Below are positions 8,709-18,073 of a DNA stretch of 64,000 nt, one piece after another; position 1 is the stretch's first letter, and each line of letters starts with the position of its first letter. Below the pieces are notes generated by a model, which saw only the letters and a program-made list of their open reading frames with translations, was not told the origin of the DNA and searched no databases. A program made the position numbers and the translations under genes. Where the stretch lies: the NCBI RefSeq assembly GCF_020005365.1, contig NZ_JACNML010000010.1, positions 1 through 64,000 of the forward strand, given 5' to 3'. The stretch is from Kangiella shandongensis. Lineage in GTDB: Bacteria > Pseudomonadota > Gammaproteobacteria > Enterobacterales > Kangiellaceae.

Positions 8709-9176
8709 CTACACCAACAGGCCATCAATATCCCTGTAAATTGGATTTTGCAGGGATATTAACGTCTCCGTCGAGCGCACCTGTTCGATCGACTGCAGCT
8801 TATTGATAAGAATGTCCTGAAAATGATCAATGTCCGGTGCGATTACTTTGATCAAAACACTGTATTGCCCGGTGGTATAGTAAGCTTCAATAACTTCAGG
8901 GATCTCGATTAGCTGCTCTTTCACCGGATGATAGTCCTTGGCTGATTTAAGATAAACTCCAACAAAGCAGCACACATCATAGCCCAGCGCCTTGGGTTCG
9001 ATTTTAACTTTAGTACCTTTGATGACTCCAGCCTGACGCATTTTCTCTATCCTGACATGAATGGTACCGGCACTCACTCCGACATTCTCTGCAATTTTGG
9101 CGTAAGGAGTACGAGCTTCCTGCAGTAAATGAGCCAATATCTTTTTATCCAAATTATCGATTTCATAATTTTTCAT
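8709..9176 (-). CDS. asnC: AsnC/Lrp-family transcriptional regulator
   Basis: The 155-residue protein has an N-terminal winged helix (LDKKILAHLLQEARTPYAKIA, with GVSAGTIHVRIEKMRQAGVI as the recognition part) and a C-terminal RAM ligand-binding domain from about residue 70. The sequence resembles AsnC of E. coli, and the divergent asnA gene 154 bases away is the classical AsnC target, so control of asnA in response to asparagine is likely. The 9177-9330 interval is AT-rich and probably holds both promoters and AsnC sites, but no clean palindrome was picked out. Confidence 0.9.
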   Translation of the reverse strand: MKNYEIDNLDKKILAHLLQEARTPYAKIAENVGVSAGTIHVRIEKMRQAGVIKGTKVKIEPKALGYDVCCFVGVYLKSAKDYHPVKEQLIEIPEVIEAYYTTGQYSVLIKVIAPDIDHFQDILINKLQSIEQVRSTETLISLQNPIYRDIDGLLV

Positions 9177-9330
9177 CTGCTAACCCACGCATTCTGAATA
9201 CAATCTAAAACAACAAGCTGCAATTAGACAATATATAGCATGCAAAGCATTTTATTAAACAAATATTGACCAAAATGCCAAATAAATTATAAAAATACTA
9301 ACAAGACAATAACTTCACCGAGACAGACTA

Positions 9331-10323
9331 ATGAAAAAATTACCAAAAGAAGCCTTTATTCAAGATCAAAGGCTGATCCAGAGAACCAAATCTTTTTTTA
9401 TGGATAAACTGAGCCAGGAGCTTTCACTGCTAGAAATTCAAGCCCCTATTTTGACCTATCAGGGGGATGGCGTTCAGGATGATCTTAACGGTATTGAGAA
9501 GCCGGTTGCGGTGCAAAGCCAGACGTTGAACAGATCTCTGGAAATCGTTCAGTCGCTGGCCAAATGGAAAAGACAGCTTTTAGCCAGAAGTGACTTTGAC
9601 ATTGATAGCGGTATCGTCACTCAAATGCGAGCCATTCGTCCCGACGAGGAATTCTTAAGCGAGCGGCACTCATTGTATGTTGATCAATGGGACTGGGAAA
9701 AAGTCATCGGTACAGAAGACCGCCATTTAGATTATTTAAAAGAAACGGTCGAAAAAATTTATAAAGCATTGCTCGAAACCGACCAAATCGTGGCTCATGC
9801 AACATTGCGCGACACCTTGCTACCACCAGAGATTACCTTTATTCACACCGAGGAGCTGCTCAAACGCTATCCCGAACTCACACCAAAACAGCGTGAACAC
9901 GAAGCCTGTAAAGAGTACGGGGCTATTTTCCTGAGCGGTATTGGCGGAGAGCTAAGCGATGGCTCCATTCATGATGGACGCGCCCCCGACTATGACGACT
10001 GGAGTACCCCAACAGAAAGTGGTTGTTATGGTCTAAATGGCGACATTCTGCTGTGGAACCCAGCTTTGAAAGATGCTTTTGAAATTTCCTCCATGGGAAT
10101 TCGGGTATCACCGGAAATAATGCAGCAGCAGCTTCAAATCCGTGGCTGTGAACATCGCTTAAACTATCTTTGGCATCAGCAGTTAATGGCAGGTCACCTA
10201 CCACAAACCATCGGCGGTGGTATCGGTCAGTCACGACTATTAATGTTTATGCTACAGAAAGAGCACATAGGCCAAGTCCAGTTCAGCGTTTGGCCAGAAG
10301 AACTGGAAATTGAAGTATTATAA
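9331..10323 (+). CDS. asnA: Aspartate--ammonia ligase (AMP-forming asparagine synthetase A)
   Basis: AsnA makes asparagine from aspartate, ammonia and ATP and is related to class II aminoacyl-tRNA synthetases. The 330-residue protein has the family features LEIQAPILTYQGDGVQDDLNG, QMRAIRPDEEFLSERHSLYVDQWDWEKVI and the C-terminal motif 3 region GGGIGQSRLLMFML with the ATP-binding Arg. It is divergent from asnC. A bidirectional terminator follows 11 bases after the stop. Confidence 0.97.
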   Translation: MKKLPKEAFIQDQRLIQRTKSFFMDKLSQELSLLEIQAPILTYQGDGVQDDLNGIEKPVAVQSQTLNRSLEIVQSLAKWKRQLLARSDFDIDSGIVTQMRAIRPDEEFLSERHSLYVDQWDWEKVIGTEDRHLDYLKETVEKIYKALLETDQIVAHATLRDTLLPPEITFIHTEELLKRYPELTPKQREHEACKEYGAIFLSGIGGELSDGSIHDGRAPDYDDWSTPTESGCYGLNGDILLWNPALKDAFEISSMGIRVSPEIMQQQLQIRGCEHRLNYLWHQQLMAGHLPQTIGGGIGQSRLLMFMLQKEHIGQVQFSVWPEELEIEVL

Positions 10324-10334
10324 TTAATGAAAAG

Positions 10335-10358
10335 AAGGCTCGTAGCAATACGAGCCTT
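10335..10358. terminator. Bidirectional terminator between asnA and the convergent gene
   Basis: AAGGCTCGTA and TACGAGCCTT form a 10-bp stem with a GCAA loop between two convergent genes. The flanking T and A runs are short. Confidence 0.75.
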
Positions 10359-10368
10359 CCAGAGGTAT

Positions 10369-11073
10369 TTAGCCTTCGGAATCCGGGCGCTCTATATAAA
10401 TATATACGTTATTTGATTCATCGTCATGATGAGATGAACTCAAGTAATCTTTGAATTGCTCATCCTCACGAAGCATTTGCGAGAATTCAAAGTAGGCTCC
10501 AATTCTTGCCCCCACTCCTTCCTGTAATGGCGTTACCGAGACTCGACAACTGCTCGTTTTACAGGTGACCTCATTCACACTCATTCTTGCCAACAGCTCA
10601 GAATCACTAATCACATCATTGAGGTCATCTTGCGTAGGGTAAGCCCACTCTTGGTTAACAGCTTCATTTTCAAAAAGCGCTATTCTTCTATTCTGATCTT
10701 CCTTTAACTCTTCAACAGTTTTTTCGCCCTTACTTTTCTTTGGCTTATCATTACTTGCGACTTCTTCAGGACTGTTGTCCACAGTAGTTCTGTCCTCTTC
10801 TAGGCTTGCTATTTTACTCTCGAGCTCCTGATTCTTTTTTTTCAAACTTTCGACAAGTGAACGTGACTGAAGTAATTTTTCATTCAGATCCTGAATAATG
10901 GTATCTGTCTCTGAATGGTTATCTGCCGGCTTAATCTCAACGACTTCAGCCACAGCACTTTGACCTTCAGATTGCTTAACCTCCGGCTTCTGAGGCTGGC
11001 CGCTATGATCAAACAAAAGATAAGCATTGCCTACAACTGAGGCGACTAATAGTGGGACGAGTAGTTTATTCAT
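10369..11073 (-). CDS. Exported coiled-coil protein of unknown function
   Basis: I do not recognise a named family. The 234-residue protein starts with a signal or anchor segment (LLVPLLVASVVGNAYLLF, about residues 4-21). A long Glu/Lys-rich coiled coil follows at about 60-100 (LVESLKKKNQELESKIASLEE), then a charged linker and a C-terminal domain of about 100 residues. That domain contains VTCKTSSCRVSV, two Cys five apart that could form a disulfide in the periplasm, and an alpha/beta-looking remainder. It is a single gene convergent with asnA. A role in the cell envelope is an inference from the signal segment only. Confidence 0.75.
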   Translation of the reverse strand: MNKLLVPLLVASVVGNAYLLFDHSGQPQKPEVKQSEGQSAVAEVVEIKPADNHSETDTIIQDLNEKLLQSRSLVESLKKKNQELESKIASLEEDRTTVDNSPEEVASNDKPKKSKGEKTVEELKEDQNRRIALFENEAVNQEWAYPTQDDLNDVISDSELLARMSVNEVTCKTSSCRVSVTPLQEGVGARIGAYFEFSQMLREDEQFKDYLSSSHHDDESNNVYIYIERPDSEG

Positions 11074-11198
11074 TTTAACTCCATGTTTTTCATATTTTTC
11101 GTCGGTAGTTATAGCGGATTAGTTATAACAAGGCAAATTATTGCGGGACTCAGCAATTATCTGTAACCTCATAACAAAACAGAACTAAAGTCCTTACT

Positions 11199-12416
11199 AT
11201 GGCAAAATTTAAACTCTCCATTGGGCCTGCGGCATTAGTGGCAGCAGCCTTTATCGGTCCAGGAACTGTGACTATGGCAACCAAGGCCGGTGCAGGCTTT
11301 GGCTTCAGCCTGCTGTGGGCATTACTTTTTTCCATTATCGCGACCATGATATTAAAGGAAATGACCGCTCGGCTTGGCGTGGTTGGACAGAAGGGGCTTG
11401 GCGAAGCCATCCGCGAACTGATAAAAAATCCCATCATAAAAGCATTCTCAATCTTACTGGTCGTTAGTGCCATTATCATCGGTAATGCCGCCTATGAAGG
11501 AGGGAACATCGCCGGTGCAACATTAGGTATACAGGCAGTTTGGGATTATACCGAACTCGGTGGTTTCGATTTTACAGCCGTGATTATCGGGGTCGTTGCT
11601 TTTATTATTTTATGGACAGGCAGTTATCGGTTTATCGAAAAAGCCCTCATCGCTGTCGTTATTTTGATGAGCATTGCCTTTCTTGTAACTTTCTTTATGA
11701 CGAAACCCGACTGGAGTGAATTATTTACAGGGTTATTCGTTCCATCGTTACCCGATGGTTCTACATTAACGGTTATCGCTTTAATCGGTACCACAGTGGT
11801 CCCTTACAATTTGTTCCTTCACTCCTCCAGCGCAAAAAAGAAGTGGAGTACTCCTGAAGAACTGCCGCAGGCAAGAAAAGATATTTACATTGCCATTCCC
11901 TTTGGCGGGTTAATTTCGATAGCCATCGTATCAACAGCGGCCAGCGCCTTTTTTGGCAGCCAGCTGGAAATCAGCAACGCCGCAGACATGGCAAAAAGCA
12001 TCGAACCGGCCTTTGGTAACCTGGCCAAGTATATGATTGCTGTCGGGCTATTTGCTGCCGGTATATCCTCAGCGATTACTGCACCTCTTGCCTCAGCTTA
12101 TGCCTTAACCGGCCTGTTAAATATTCCAGAAGACTTGAAATCATTTCAGTTCCGAGCTATCTGGATCATTATTTTAGTCATTGGCGTCACCGCGGCATCG
12201 TTAGGCCTAAAACCAATATCTGTGATTTGGTTTGCCCAGGTTGCTAATGGACTGTTACTACCTATCATTGTCATATTTTTATTATGGGCCATGAACCAGA
12301 GCTTTCTTGGAAACTATCGCAATAACTGGTGGAAAAACTTATTGGGCATGATCGTCGTGATGGTGTCGATCATTCTCGGTGGCAAGAGTCTACTTGCTGC
12401 ATTCGAGTTGTTATAA
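11199..12416 (+). CDS. NRAMP-family transporter without canonical metal ligands, linked to 5-oxoprolinase
   Basis: The 405-residue protein has about 11 membrane segments and an NRAMP-type start (IGPAALVAAAFIGPGTVTM). In metal-carrying NRAMPs the first segment carries Asp-Pro-Gly-Asn; here residues 20-23 are Gly-Pro-Gly-Thr. The sixth segment normally has Met-Pro-His; here V201-P202-Y203. The metal ligands are therefore missing. B. subtilis YcsG, an NRAMP homologue, is also encoded beside the PxpA homologue YcsF. The gene ends 7 bases before pxpA, so a role in uptake of 5-oxoproline or a related solute is a reasonable inference, not a proven one. Confidence 0.8.
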   Translation: MAKFKLSIGPAALVAAAFIGPGTVTMATKAGAGFGFSLLWALLFSIIATMILKEMTARLGVVGQKGLGEAIRELIKNPIIKAFSILLVVSAIIIGNAAYEGGNIAGATLGIQAVWDYTELGGFDFTAVIIGVVAFIILWTGSYRFIEKALIAVVILMSIAFLVTFFMTKPDWSELFTGLFVPSLPDGSTLTVIALIGTTVVPYNLFLHSSSAKKKWSTPEELPQARKDIYIAIPFGGLISIAIVSTAASAFFGSQLEISNAADMAKSIEPAFGNLAKYMIAVGLFAAGISSAITAPLASAYALTGLLNIPEDLKSFQFRAIWIIILVIGVTAASLGLKPISVIWFAQVANGLLLPIIVIFLLWAMNQSFLGNYRNNWWKNLLGMIVVMVSIILGGKSLLAAFELL

Positions 12417-12423
12417 TCGGCAC

Positions 12424-13185
12424 ATGACTATGACGATTGATATTAACTGTGATCTTGGTGAAAGCACTGAACCTGAACAATGGGAGCGGGATGCTTTATT
12501 GATGCCTTATATTTCGTCTTGCAATATTGCTTGTGGCGGACACGCTGGTAATAAAAGAAGTATTGAGGTCTCTGTCAGAAATGCTTTTTCACACAGCCTT
12601 GCTATAGGTGCGCACCCTTCTTACCCAGATAAGGTAAATTTTGGTCGTCGCTCGATAGCGATCGATAATAAAAGCTTAAGGCAAACCATTTCGGAGCAAA
12701 TATCACAGGTACTCGAAGCCTGTGAGTCACAACGGACCAGTCTTCGCCATGTCAAACCCCATGGCGCCTTATACAATGATGCTGCCAAAGATCTGGAACT
12801 GTCAACGTTAGTTGCAGAAGAAATCGCACAAATTTCTCCTGACATAAAGCTGATGGGGCTCGCCGAATCAGCAATGTATGAAGCGGCTCAAAAGGTTGGT
12901 ATCGATTTTATTCACGAAGGCTTTATGGATCGAAACTACCAGACTGATAAAACTTTAATCCCTAGGACACAACAATATGCTTTGCATAACTCACTCGAAG
13001 ATAGCCTCAACCAGGCCCTTAATTTTGCACTGAGTAAACCCATTAGTACACCAGATAACGTTGAATTAAAAATCATCGTCGATTCAATTTGTCTGCACGG
13101 CGATAATCCCAATGCATTATCGATAGCCAAACAACTGTACGAGAGATTACAAGAGCATGAGTTCAGGGTAAGGGCTCCAATTTAA
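12424..13185 (+). CDS. pxpA: 5-oxoprolinase subunit A (LamB/YcsF family)
   Basis: PxpA works with PxpBC to open 5-oxoproline to glutamate at the cost of ATP. The protein has IDINCDLGES near the N-terminus, then ISSCNIACGGHAGN, IGAHPSYPD and VKPHGALYNDA, the conserved acid and His motifs of the family. I chose the ATG at 12424 (MTMTIDIN), giving 253 residues, because the longer frame from 12379 reaches into the transporter gene and adds residues unlike the family. The stop is directly followed by pxpB. Confidence 0.95.
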   Translation: MTMTIDINCDLGESTEPEQWERDALLMPYISSCNIACGGHAGNKRSIEVSVRNAFSHSLAIGAHPSYPDKVNFGRRSIAIDNKSLRQTISEQISQVLEACESQRTSLRHVKPHGALYNDAAKDLELSTLVAEEIAQISPDIKLMGLAESAMYEAAQKVGIDFIHEGFMDRNYQTDKTLIPRTQQYALHNSLEDSLNQALNFALSKPISTPDNVELKIIVDSICLHGDNPNALSIAKQLYERLQEHEFRVRAPI

Positions 13186-13866
13186 ATGTCACAGCCAGAG
13201 CTTTTCATTAACAGCGATAATTCGATTATTATAGAGTTTGATGATGCCATTAGTCTCAAACTGACGCGGTATATTCTCGGCGTAAAATTATCCATTGAAA
13301 AAGCCAAGCTCGAAGGTTTTGTAGAAGCAGTTCCGGCTTACGACAGTTTACTTATTCTATTTGATGCAGAAACTTTTCACCCGGAACGTCATTGGCAGCA
13401 ACTCCATTCGATAGTCAAGACAGCACAACCCATTGATAACAGAGACAGTCAGCGCTATGTCATTCCAGTTTGCTATGATCTTGAAGTAGCACCAGATCTA
13501 CCGTTTGTAGCTGACCATGCTGGGCTTACCACCGACGACGTAATTCAACTGCACAGTGAGCAGGATTATCCCGTTTACATGCTTGGCTTCCTTCCCGGCT
13601 TCCTCTATTTAGGCGAGCTGAAGAGTCAACTGCACTGCCCCAGGCGCTCAGCTCCCAGAGCAAAAATCGAAGCGGGCTCTGTTGCCATTGGCGGCAGTCA
13701 AACCGGGATATACCCAATCGATAGTCCAGGCGGGTGGCATATTATCGGCAAAACACCAATGAAAATGCTGGACGTTTCTGCCAGTAACCCCGCTATTGCC
13801 AAGCCTTTAGATATCATCACCTTTAAACCGATCGGCCTGGAGGAGTTTAAGCAATATGAGCATTAA
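13186..13866 (+). CDS. pxpB: 5-oxoprolinase subunit B (KipI-like)
   Basis: The 226-residue protein is the carboxyltransferase subdomain C/D type (KipI family). Diagnostic stretches are PVCYDLEVAPDL, YMLGFLPGFLYLGEL and the GSVAIGGSQTGIYPIDSPGGWHIIGKTP segment. The start codon immediately follows the pxpA stop, and the end overlaps pxpC by 11 bases. The three subunits are expected to form one complex in the cytoplasm. Confidence 0.95.
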   Translation: MSQPELFINSDNSIIIEFDDAISLKLTRYILGVKLSIEKAKLEGFVEAVPAYDSLLILFDAETFHPERHWQQLHSIVKTAQPIDNRDSQRYVIPVCYDLEVAPDLPFVADHAGLTTDDVIQLHSEQDYPVYMLGFLPGFLYLGELKSQLHCPRRSAPRAKIEAGSVAIGGSQTGIYPIDSPGGWHIIGKTPMKMLDVSASNPAIAKPLDIITFKPIGLEEFKQYEH

Positions 13867-14800
13867 CGTCCTGAAAGCCGGTTTACAAACAACGATTCAA
13901 GATTCAGGCCGCGAAGGCTTCCGAGAATACGGTATAGCCAGCAATGGCGCACTCGATGAATACAGTCAGAGAATGGCCAATTGGCTGGTTGGGAAAAGTG
14001 CTGGAGAAACCACGTTAGAAATCACCCAGATTGGTCCAACGCTAGAGTTTGAAGCGGATATGACGATCGGCGTTACCGGTGCCAACTTTGAAATTCTGGT
14101 GAACGACCAACCTCAAACAACAAACAAAACGCTACAGCTTAAGGCTGGGGACGTTGTAAAATTCGGAAAACTTTACTCAGGAGCAAGAGCCTATCTGGCT
14201 TTTTCGGGTCAACTGACAACTGACACCATTATGGGTAGCCAATCGACAAACCTCTTGGCAGGTTTCGGCGGTAACCGGGGCTTGGCTCTAAAGGATGGCG
14301 ACAGGCTAAACGTCGTTTCAGAAATATTCAATCAAACCCGCCAGATACCCGAAGCATTACAGCAGGAACATCATCATAACCTGCAGCAGCACCACTTAAT
14401 TGTTCGCTTCACTCAAGGCAGAGAGTTTGACTTATTATCCGATGAAAGCAGAAACGTTTTCCTACAAACGAATTATCAGGTCAGCAGCTCAAGTAGCCGT
14501 ATGGCTGTCACCTTAGAGGGTGAGAATCTCGCTTTGGGAGATGACCTCTCAATGACCACAGTCCCCATCGTTGCCGGAACCGTACAGCTCCCCTCTCATG
14601 GCCAGCCCATCATCACTTTAGCCGATGGACAAACGACCGGTGGCTATCCAAGAATAGGACAAGTGATTAGCGCCGACCTGAGTTTGCTTGCTCAGCTGAA
14701 ACCGAACGACTCCGTATCTTTTTATCCGGCAACTATCGCGCAAGCGCACAAGGCACTTATGCAAAAGGAACAATATCTTAAAACGTTATTAACGGAATAA
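13856..14800 (+). CDS. pxpC: 5-oxoprolinase subunit C (KipA-like)
   Basis: The 314-residue protein is the KipA-type partner of PxpB. It has INVLKAGLQTTIQDSGREGF at the N-terminus, the substrate-site stretch GIASNGALDEYSQRMANWLVG and the C-terminal LADGQTTGGYPRIGQVISADL. It is the last gene of the set. Its stop lies two bases from the stop of rlmB on the other strand, and no hairpin separates them. Confidence 0.95.
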   Translation: MSINVLKAGLQTTIQDSGREGFREYGIASNGALDEYSQRMANWLVGKSAGETTLEITQIGPTLEFEADMTIGVTGANFEILVNDQPQTTNKTLQLKAGDVVKFGKLYSGARAYLAFSGQLTTDTIMGSQSTNLLAGFGGNRGLALKDGDRLNVVSEIFNQTRQIPEALQQEHHHNLQQHHLIVRFTQGREFDLLSDESRNVFLQTNYQVSSSSSRMAVTLEGENLALGDDLSMTTVPIVAGTVQLPSHGQPIITLADGQTTGGYPRIGQVISADLSLLAQLKPNDSVSFYPATIAQAHKALMQKEQYLKTLLTE

Positions 14801-14802
14801 GG

Positions 14803-15543
14803 TTATTGATTTCTCTGCCTGACAGCTTCAAACAATGTGACACCAGTAGCAACCGAAACGTTCAAACTGGATACTTCACCCGCCATTGGAATCTTAATCA
14901 GAAAGTCACAGTTTTCTCGAGTTAGTCTTCTCATTCCATCGCCTTCTGCTCCCATGACGATGGCAAGCCCACCTTTCAAATTGGCTTGATAAATATCCTG
15001 TTCTGCTTCGCCTGCCGTGCCAGCAATCCAGACATTCCTTTCCTGCAATAACTTCATGGTTCGAACCAGGTTGGTCACTGGAATAAATGGAACAGACTCT
15101 GCCGCACCGCATGCCACTTTACGCACAACATCAGTAATGCTGGCAGCGTTATCTTTAGGAGCAATAACCATATGAACACCTGCCGCATCCGCACTTCGCA
15201 GGCAAGCTCCAAGGTTATGCGGGTCGGTCACACCATCCAGGATCAGAATAAAGGGGGCTTCTTCTAAAGCATCCAGCAGATCAGGAATATGCTTTTCATG
15301 ATATTGCTTTTCTTTTAGCTGATGGCATTGAGCAATCACACCCTGGTGACGCTGCTGAGTCATTTCATCAAGCTCAACACGCTCTTTTTGTTCCACTGTA
15401 ATATTCTTAGCTTGTGCGAGCTTTACTAATTTGTGGACACGCTGATCATGACGATTTCTCTGTACGTATAAACGTTGGACGCTATCGCTATTTCTTTTCA
15501 ACAACACTTCAACGGCGTGAACACCATAAACTAATTCAGACAT
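14803..15543 (-). CDS. rlmB: 23S rRNA (guanosine-2'-O-)-methyltransferase
   Basis: RlmB methylates G2251 (E. coli numbering) in the peptidyl-transferase region. The 246-residue protein has the small N-terminal substrate-binding domain (VYGVHAVEVLLKRN) and a SPOUT catalytic domain with the three knot motifs: ILDGVTDPHNLGACLRSADAAG, VMGAEGDGMRRL and IPMAGEVSSLNVSVATGVTLFE. It is 31 bases downstream of rnr on the same strand, the same order as in enterics. Confidence 0.96.
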   Translation of the reverse strand: MSELVYGVHAVEVLLKRNSDSVQRLYVQRNRHDQRVHKLVKLAQAKNITVEQKERVELDEMTQQRHQGVIAQCHQLKEKQYHEKHIPDLLDALEEAPFILILDGVTDPHNLGACLRSADAAGVHMVIAPKDNAASITDVVRKVACGAAESVPFIPVTNLVRTMKLLQERNVWIAGTAGEAEQDIYQANLKGGLAIVMGAEGDGMRRLTRENCDFLIKIPMAGEVSSLNVSVATGVTLFEAVRQRNQ

Positions 15544-15574
15544 AATAACCTAGTATTTAAATATTAAGAGTGTA

Positions 15575-17944
15575 TTAACGGCGGCTTTTCTTGCCGCTTT
15601 TACCGCGTTTTTTCTTACTGTTTTTAGCGCCTTTGCCTGCGCTGCCTTTCTTCCCTTTAAAGCCAGCCTTGTCACCTTTTTTGGCGACTGAACCCGAGCG
15701 CTTGGCTTTTTCAAATAATTTTTTTCGTTCAGAACCGCGAACTTTTTCACGCTTTACTTTGTCGCGCTCAAGCAATTCAAAGTCGATATTACGTTGTTCT
15801 AAATCAACTTGGCTTACCTTGATCTTAACGCGGTCACCGACTCTAAAGGTTTGGTGAGTTCGTTCACCGACAAGTCGCATTTTGGTTGCATCAAAGTGGT
15901 AATAATCATCACCAAGCTCGCTGATATGAACCAGACCCTCAACATACAGCTCGTCCAGCGCAATAAAAATACCGAAACTGGTAACTGACGATAGCGTCCC
16001 CCAGTATTCATCGCCCACTCGAGTCAGCATATATTCGCACTTCAACCAGTCGACAACATCTCGTGTAGCCAGATCGGCACGGCGCTCCGTCATCGAACTG
16101 TGCTCAGCGAGCTGAACTAATTCCTGTTCATTGTACTTGCGCCCACCTTCCGTTCCGATCAGCTCACTCGACTTCAGTAGTGCTTTTATAATGCGGTGTA
16201 CCAGAAGATCGGGGTAACGACGAATAGGCGAAGTGAAGTGGGTATAAGAGTCAAACGCTAAACCAAAGTGCCCTTCATTTTCTGGAGTATAAACTGCCTG
16301 CATCATTGAGCGCAGCATCATGGTTTGTATTAACTCATAATCAGGTCGCTCCTTGATCGCATCATGTAATTCCCGGTAATGATTCGGCTCTGGTTTATCC
16401 CCCCCAAAAAGGAAAATTCCCAGCTCACCGAGAAAAGCTCTGAATTTTTCCAGGCGCTCTTCAGACGGGCCTTCGTGTACGCGGAAAATACCCGGCAATT
16501 TACTTTGTTCGATAAATTCTGCCGCAGCGACATTGGCGCAAATCATGCACTCTTCAATAATCTTATGAGCATCATTACGTTGACTCGCAACGATATCTTT
16601 AATCTTACGGTTTTCATCAAACACGATTTGAGTTTCAGTCGTCTCAAACTCGATTGCGCCACGTTTATTCTTTAGGGCCAGACGAGTTTTAAATAACTCA
16701 TACAGTTCTTCCAATTCTGGCACACGCTCTGAGTACTCTTGACGTAACTTCTCATCACCATTCAATATGGCCCAGACTTTGTCATAAGTAAAACGAGCAT
16801 GCGAATGCATCACCGCAGGATAAAACTGACTATCAATAACATTGCCGTCGGCATCCAGCTCCATTTCAGAAACCATGCACAAACGATCAACATCCGGGTT
16901 TAGCGAGCACAATCCATTGGATAGGATCTCAGGCAACATTGGCACCACATACTCAGGGAAATAAACCGAGTTACCTCGCTCAATAGCTTCCTTATCCAGA
17001 GCGCTTTCAGGTCGTACATAGTGACTGACATCGGCAATGGCTACCCACAACTTCCAGCCACCTTTTGCCTGCTTCTCACAATAAACAGCATCATCAAAAT
17101 CGCGAGCATCAGCCCCGTCAATCGTCACCAATGGTAACTGGCGCAAATCAACACGCCCCTGCCAATCTTTATCCGTCACCTCTACTGGTAGGTCGGTTAC
17201 TTCCGAATTAACCTCTTTCGGCCATTCATGCGGGATCTGATGGTTGCGGATAGCAATTTCGATTTCCATCCCTGCTGACAGGTGATCACCAAGCACTTCG
17301 GTGATGATGCCGTGAGCATGACGGTTCTTTTGGGGGCGCTGTGTAATCTCAGCAACCACAACCTGCCCCTTTTTCGCACCTAGAGTGTCATCAGAAGATA
17401 TTATCAGGTCATGCAGAATCCTCGGATCTTCGGACGACACAAAAAGCATTCCGCTTTCTTCAAGCAAACGGCCTACGATGTGGCTTGTTGAACCATCGAG
17501 AATTTCGACAATAGCGCCTTCCGTTCGTCCTCTGCGATCAATATTTTTAACTCGAGCCAGTACCTTGTCACCATGAAAAACACTATGCATTTCACGCGGT
17601 GATAAATACCAGTCGTCTCCACCTTCTTCAAGCGCCAGGTACCCATAACCGTCGCGATGGGCTAACACTTTTCCTCGCTTTAAATCCGTAGCATCCACCA
17701 AACAATATCGCCCTTTACGATTACAGATTAGCTGGCCATCACGCTCCATGGCGTTAAGGCGCTTATGCAGTGCTCGTTTCTGCTCGGACTCTTCGATGCT
17801 TGATTTCTTTGCAATAGTATCAAATGATACCGGCTCACCAGCTTCTTCCAGCAACTGTAAGATAAATTGGCGGCTGGCAATGGGGTTGTCGTAGCGCTGA
17901 GCTTCGAGCTCAGCCTGTGGATCGTGCTTGGTCTTCTTCGGCAT
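15575..17944 (-). CDS. rnr: Ribonuclease R
   Basis: RNase R is a 3'-5' exoribonuclease able to digest structured RNA. The 789-residue protein has an N-terminal winged helix and cold-shock domains (about 1-240), the RNB catalytic domain beginning near 260 with DARDFDDAVYCE (metal-binding Asp residues near 280), and a C-terminal S1 domain around 640-725 (YWGTLSSVTSFGIFIALDELYVEGLVH). It ends in a Lys/Gly/Ser-rich basic tail typical of RNase R rather than RNase II. A frame inside its 3' end (15550-15750) is a shadow. Confidence 0.96.
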   Translation of the reverse strand: MPKKTKHDPQAELEAQRYDNPIASRQFILQLLEEAGEPVSFDTIAKKSSIEESEQKRALHKRLNAMERDGQLICNRKGRYCLVDATDLKRGKVLAHRDGYGYLALEEGGDDWYLSPREMHSVFHGDKVLARVKNIDRRGRTEGAIVEILDGSTSHIVGRLLEESGMLFVSSEDPRILHDLIISSDDTLGAKKGQVVVAEITQRPQKNRHAHGIITEVLGDHLSAGMEIEIAIRNHQIPHEWPKEVNSEVTDLPVEVTDKDWQGRVDLRQLPLVTIDGADARDFDDAVYCEKQAKGGWKLWVAIADVSHYVRPESALDKEAIERGNSVYFPEYVVPMLPEILSNGLCSLNPDVDRLCMVSEMELDADGNVIDSQFYPAVMHSHARFTYDKVWAILNGDEKLRQEYSERVPELEELYELFKTRLALKNKRGAIEFETTETQIVFDENRKIKDIVASQRNDAHKIIEECMICANVAAAEFIEQSKLPGIFRVHEGPSEERLEKFRAFLGELGIFLFGGDKPEPNHYRELHDAIKERPDYELIQTMMLRSMMQAVYTPENEGHFGLAFDSYTHFTSPIRRYPDLLVHRIIKALLKSSELIGTEGGRKYNEQELVQLAEHSSMTERRADLATRDVVDWLKCEYMLTRVGDEYWGTLSSVTSFGIFIALDELYVEGLVHISELGDDYYHFDATKMRLVGERTHQTFRVGDRVKIKVSQVDLEQRNIDFELLERDKVKREKVRGSERKKLFEKAKRSGSVAKKGDKAGFKGKKGSAGKGAKNSKKKRGKSGKKSRR

Positions 17945-18029
17945 ATATTCATCCTAATTTTTTATTATTGTATCGGTTATCACCCCCTGTCACCAAGCCT
18001 AATTAGAGAATAAGTCCTCTGACAGTAAA

Positions 18030-18051
18030 AAAGCGGCATAAACGCCGCTTT
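18030..18051 (-). terminator. Terminator after the small lipoprotein gene
   Basis: AAAGCGGC and GCCGCTTT form an 8-bp stem with a six-base loop. On the minus strand a T-run follows, so it most likely ends transcription of the lipoprotein gene and insulates rnr. Confidence 0.8.
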
Positions 18052-18073
18052 ATTTGATGACTCAAGGGTTTTA

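Noticed and set aside
9923-10234. 103-residue minus-strand frame inside asnA
   Set aside because: Entirely inside a well-identified gene and without homologous features.
15550-15750. 66-residue basic frame at the end of rnr
   Set aside because: It lies out of frame over the Lys-rich tail of RNase R, where basic codons give long shadow frames.
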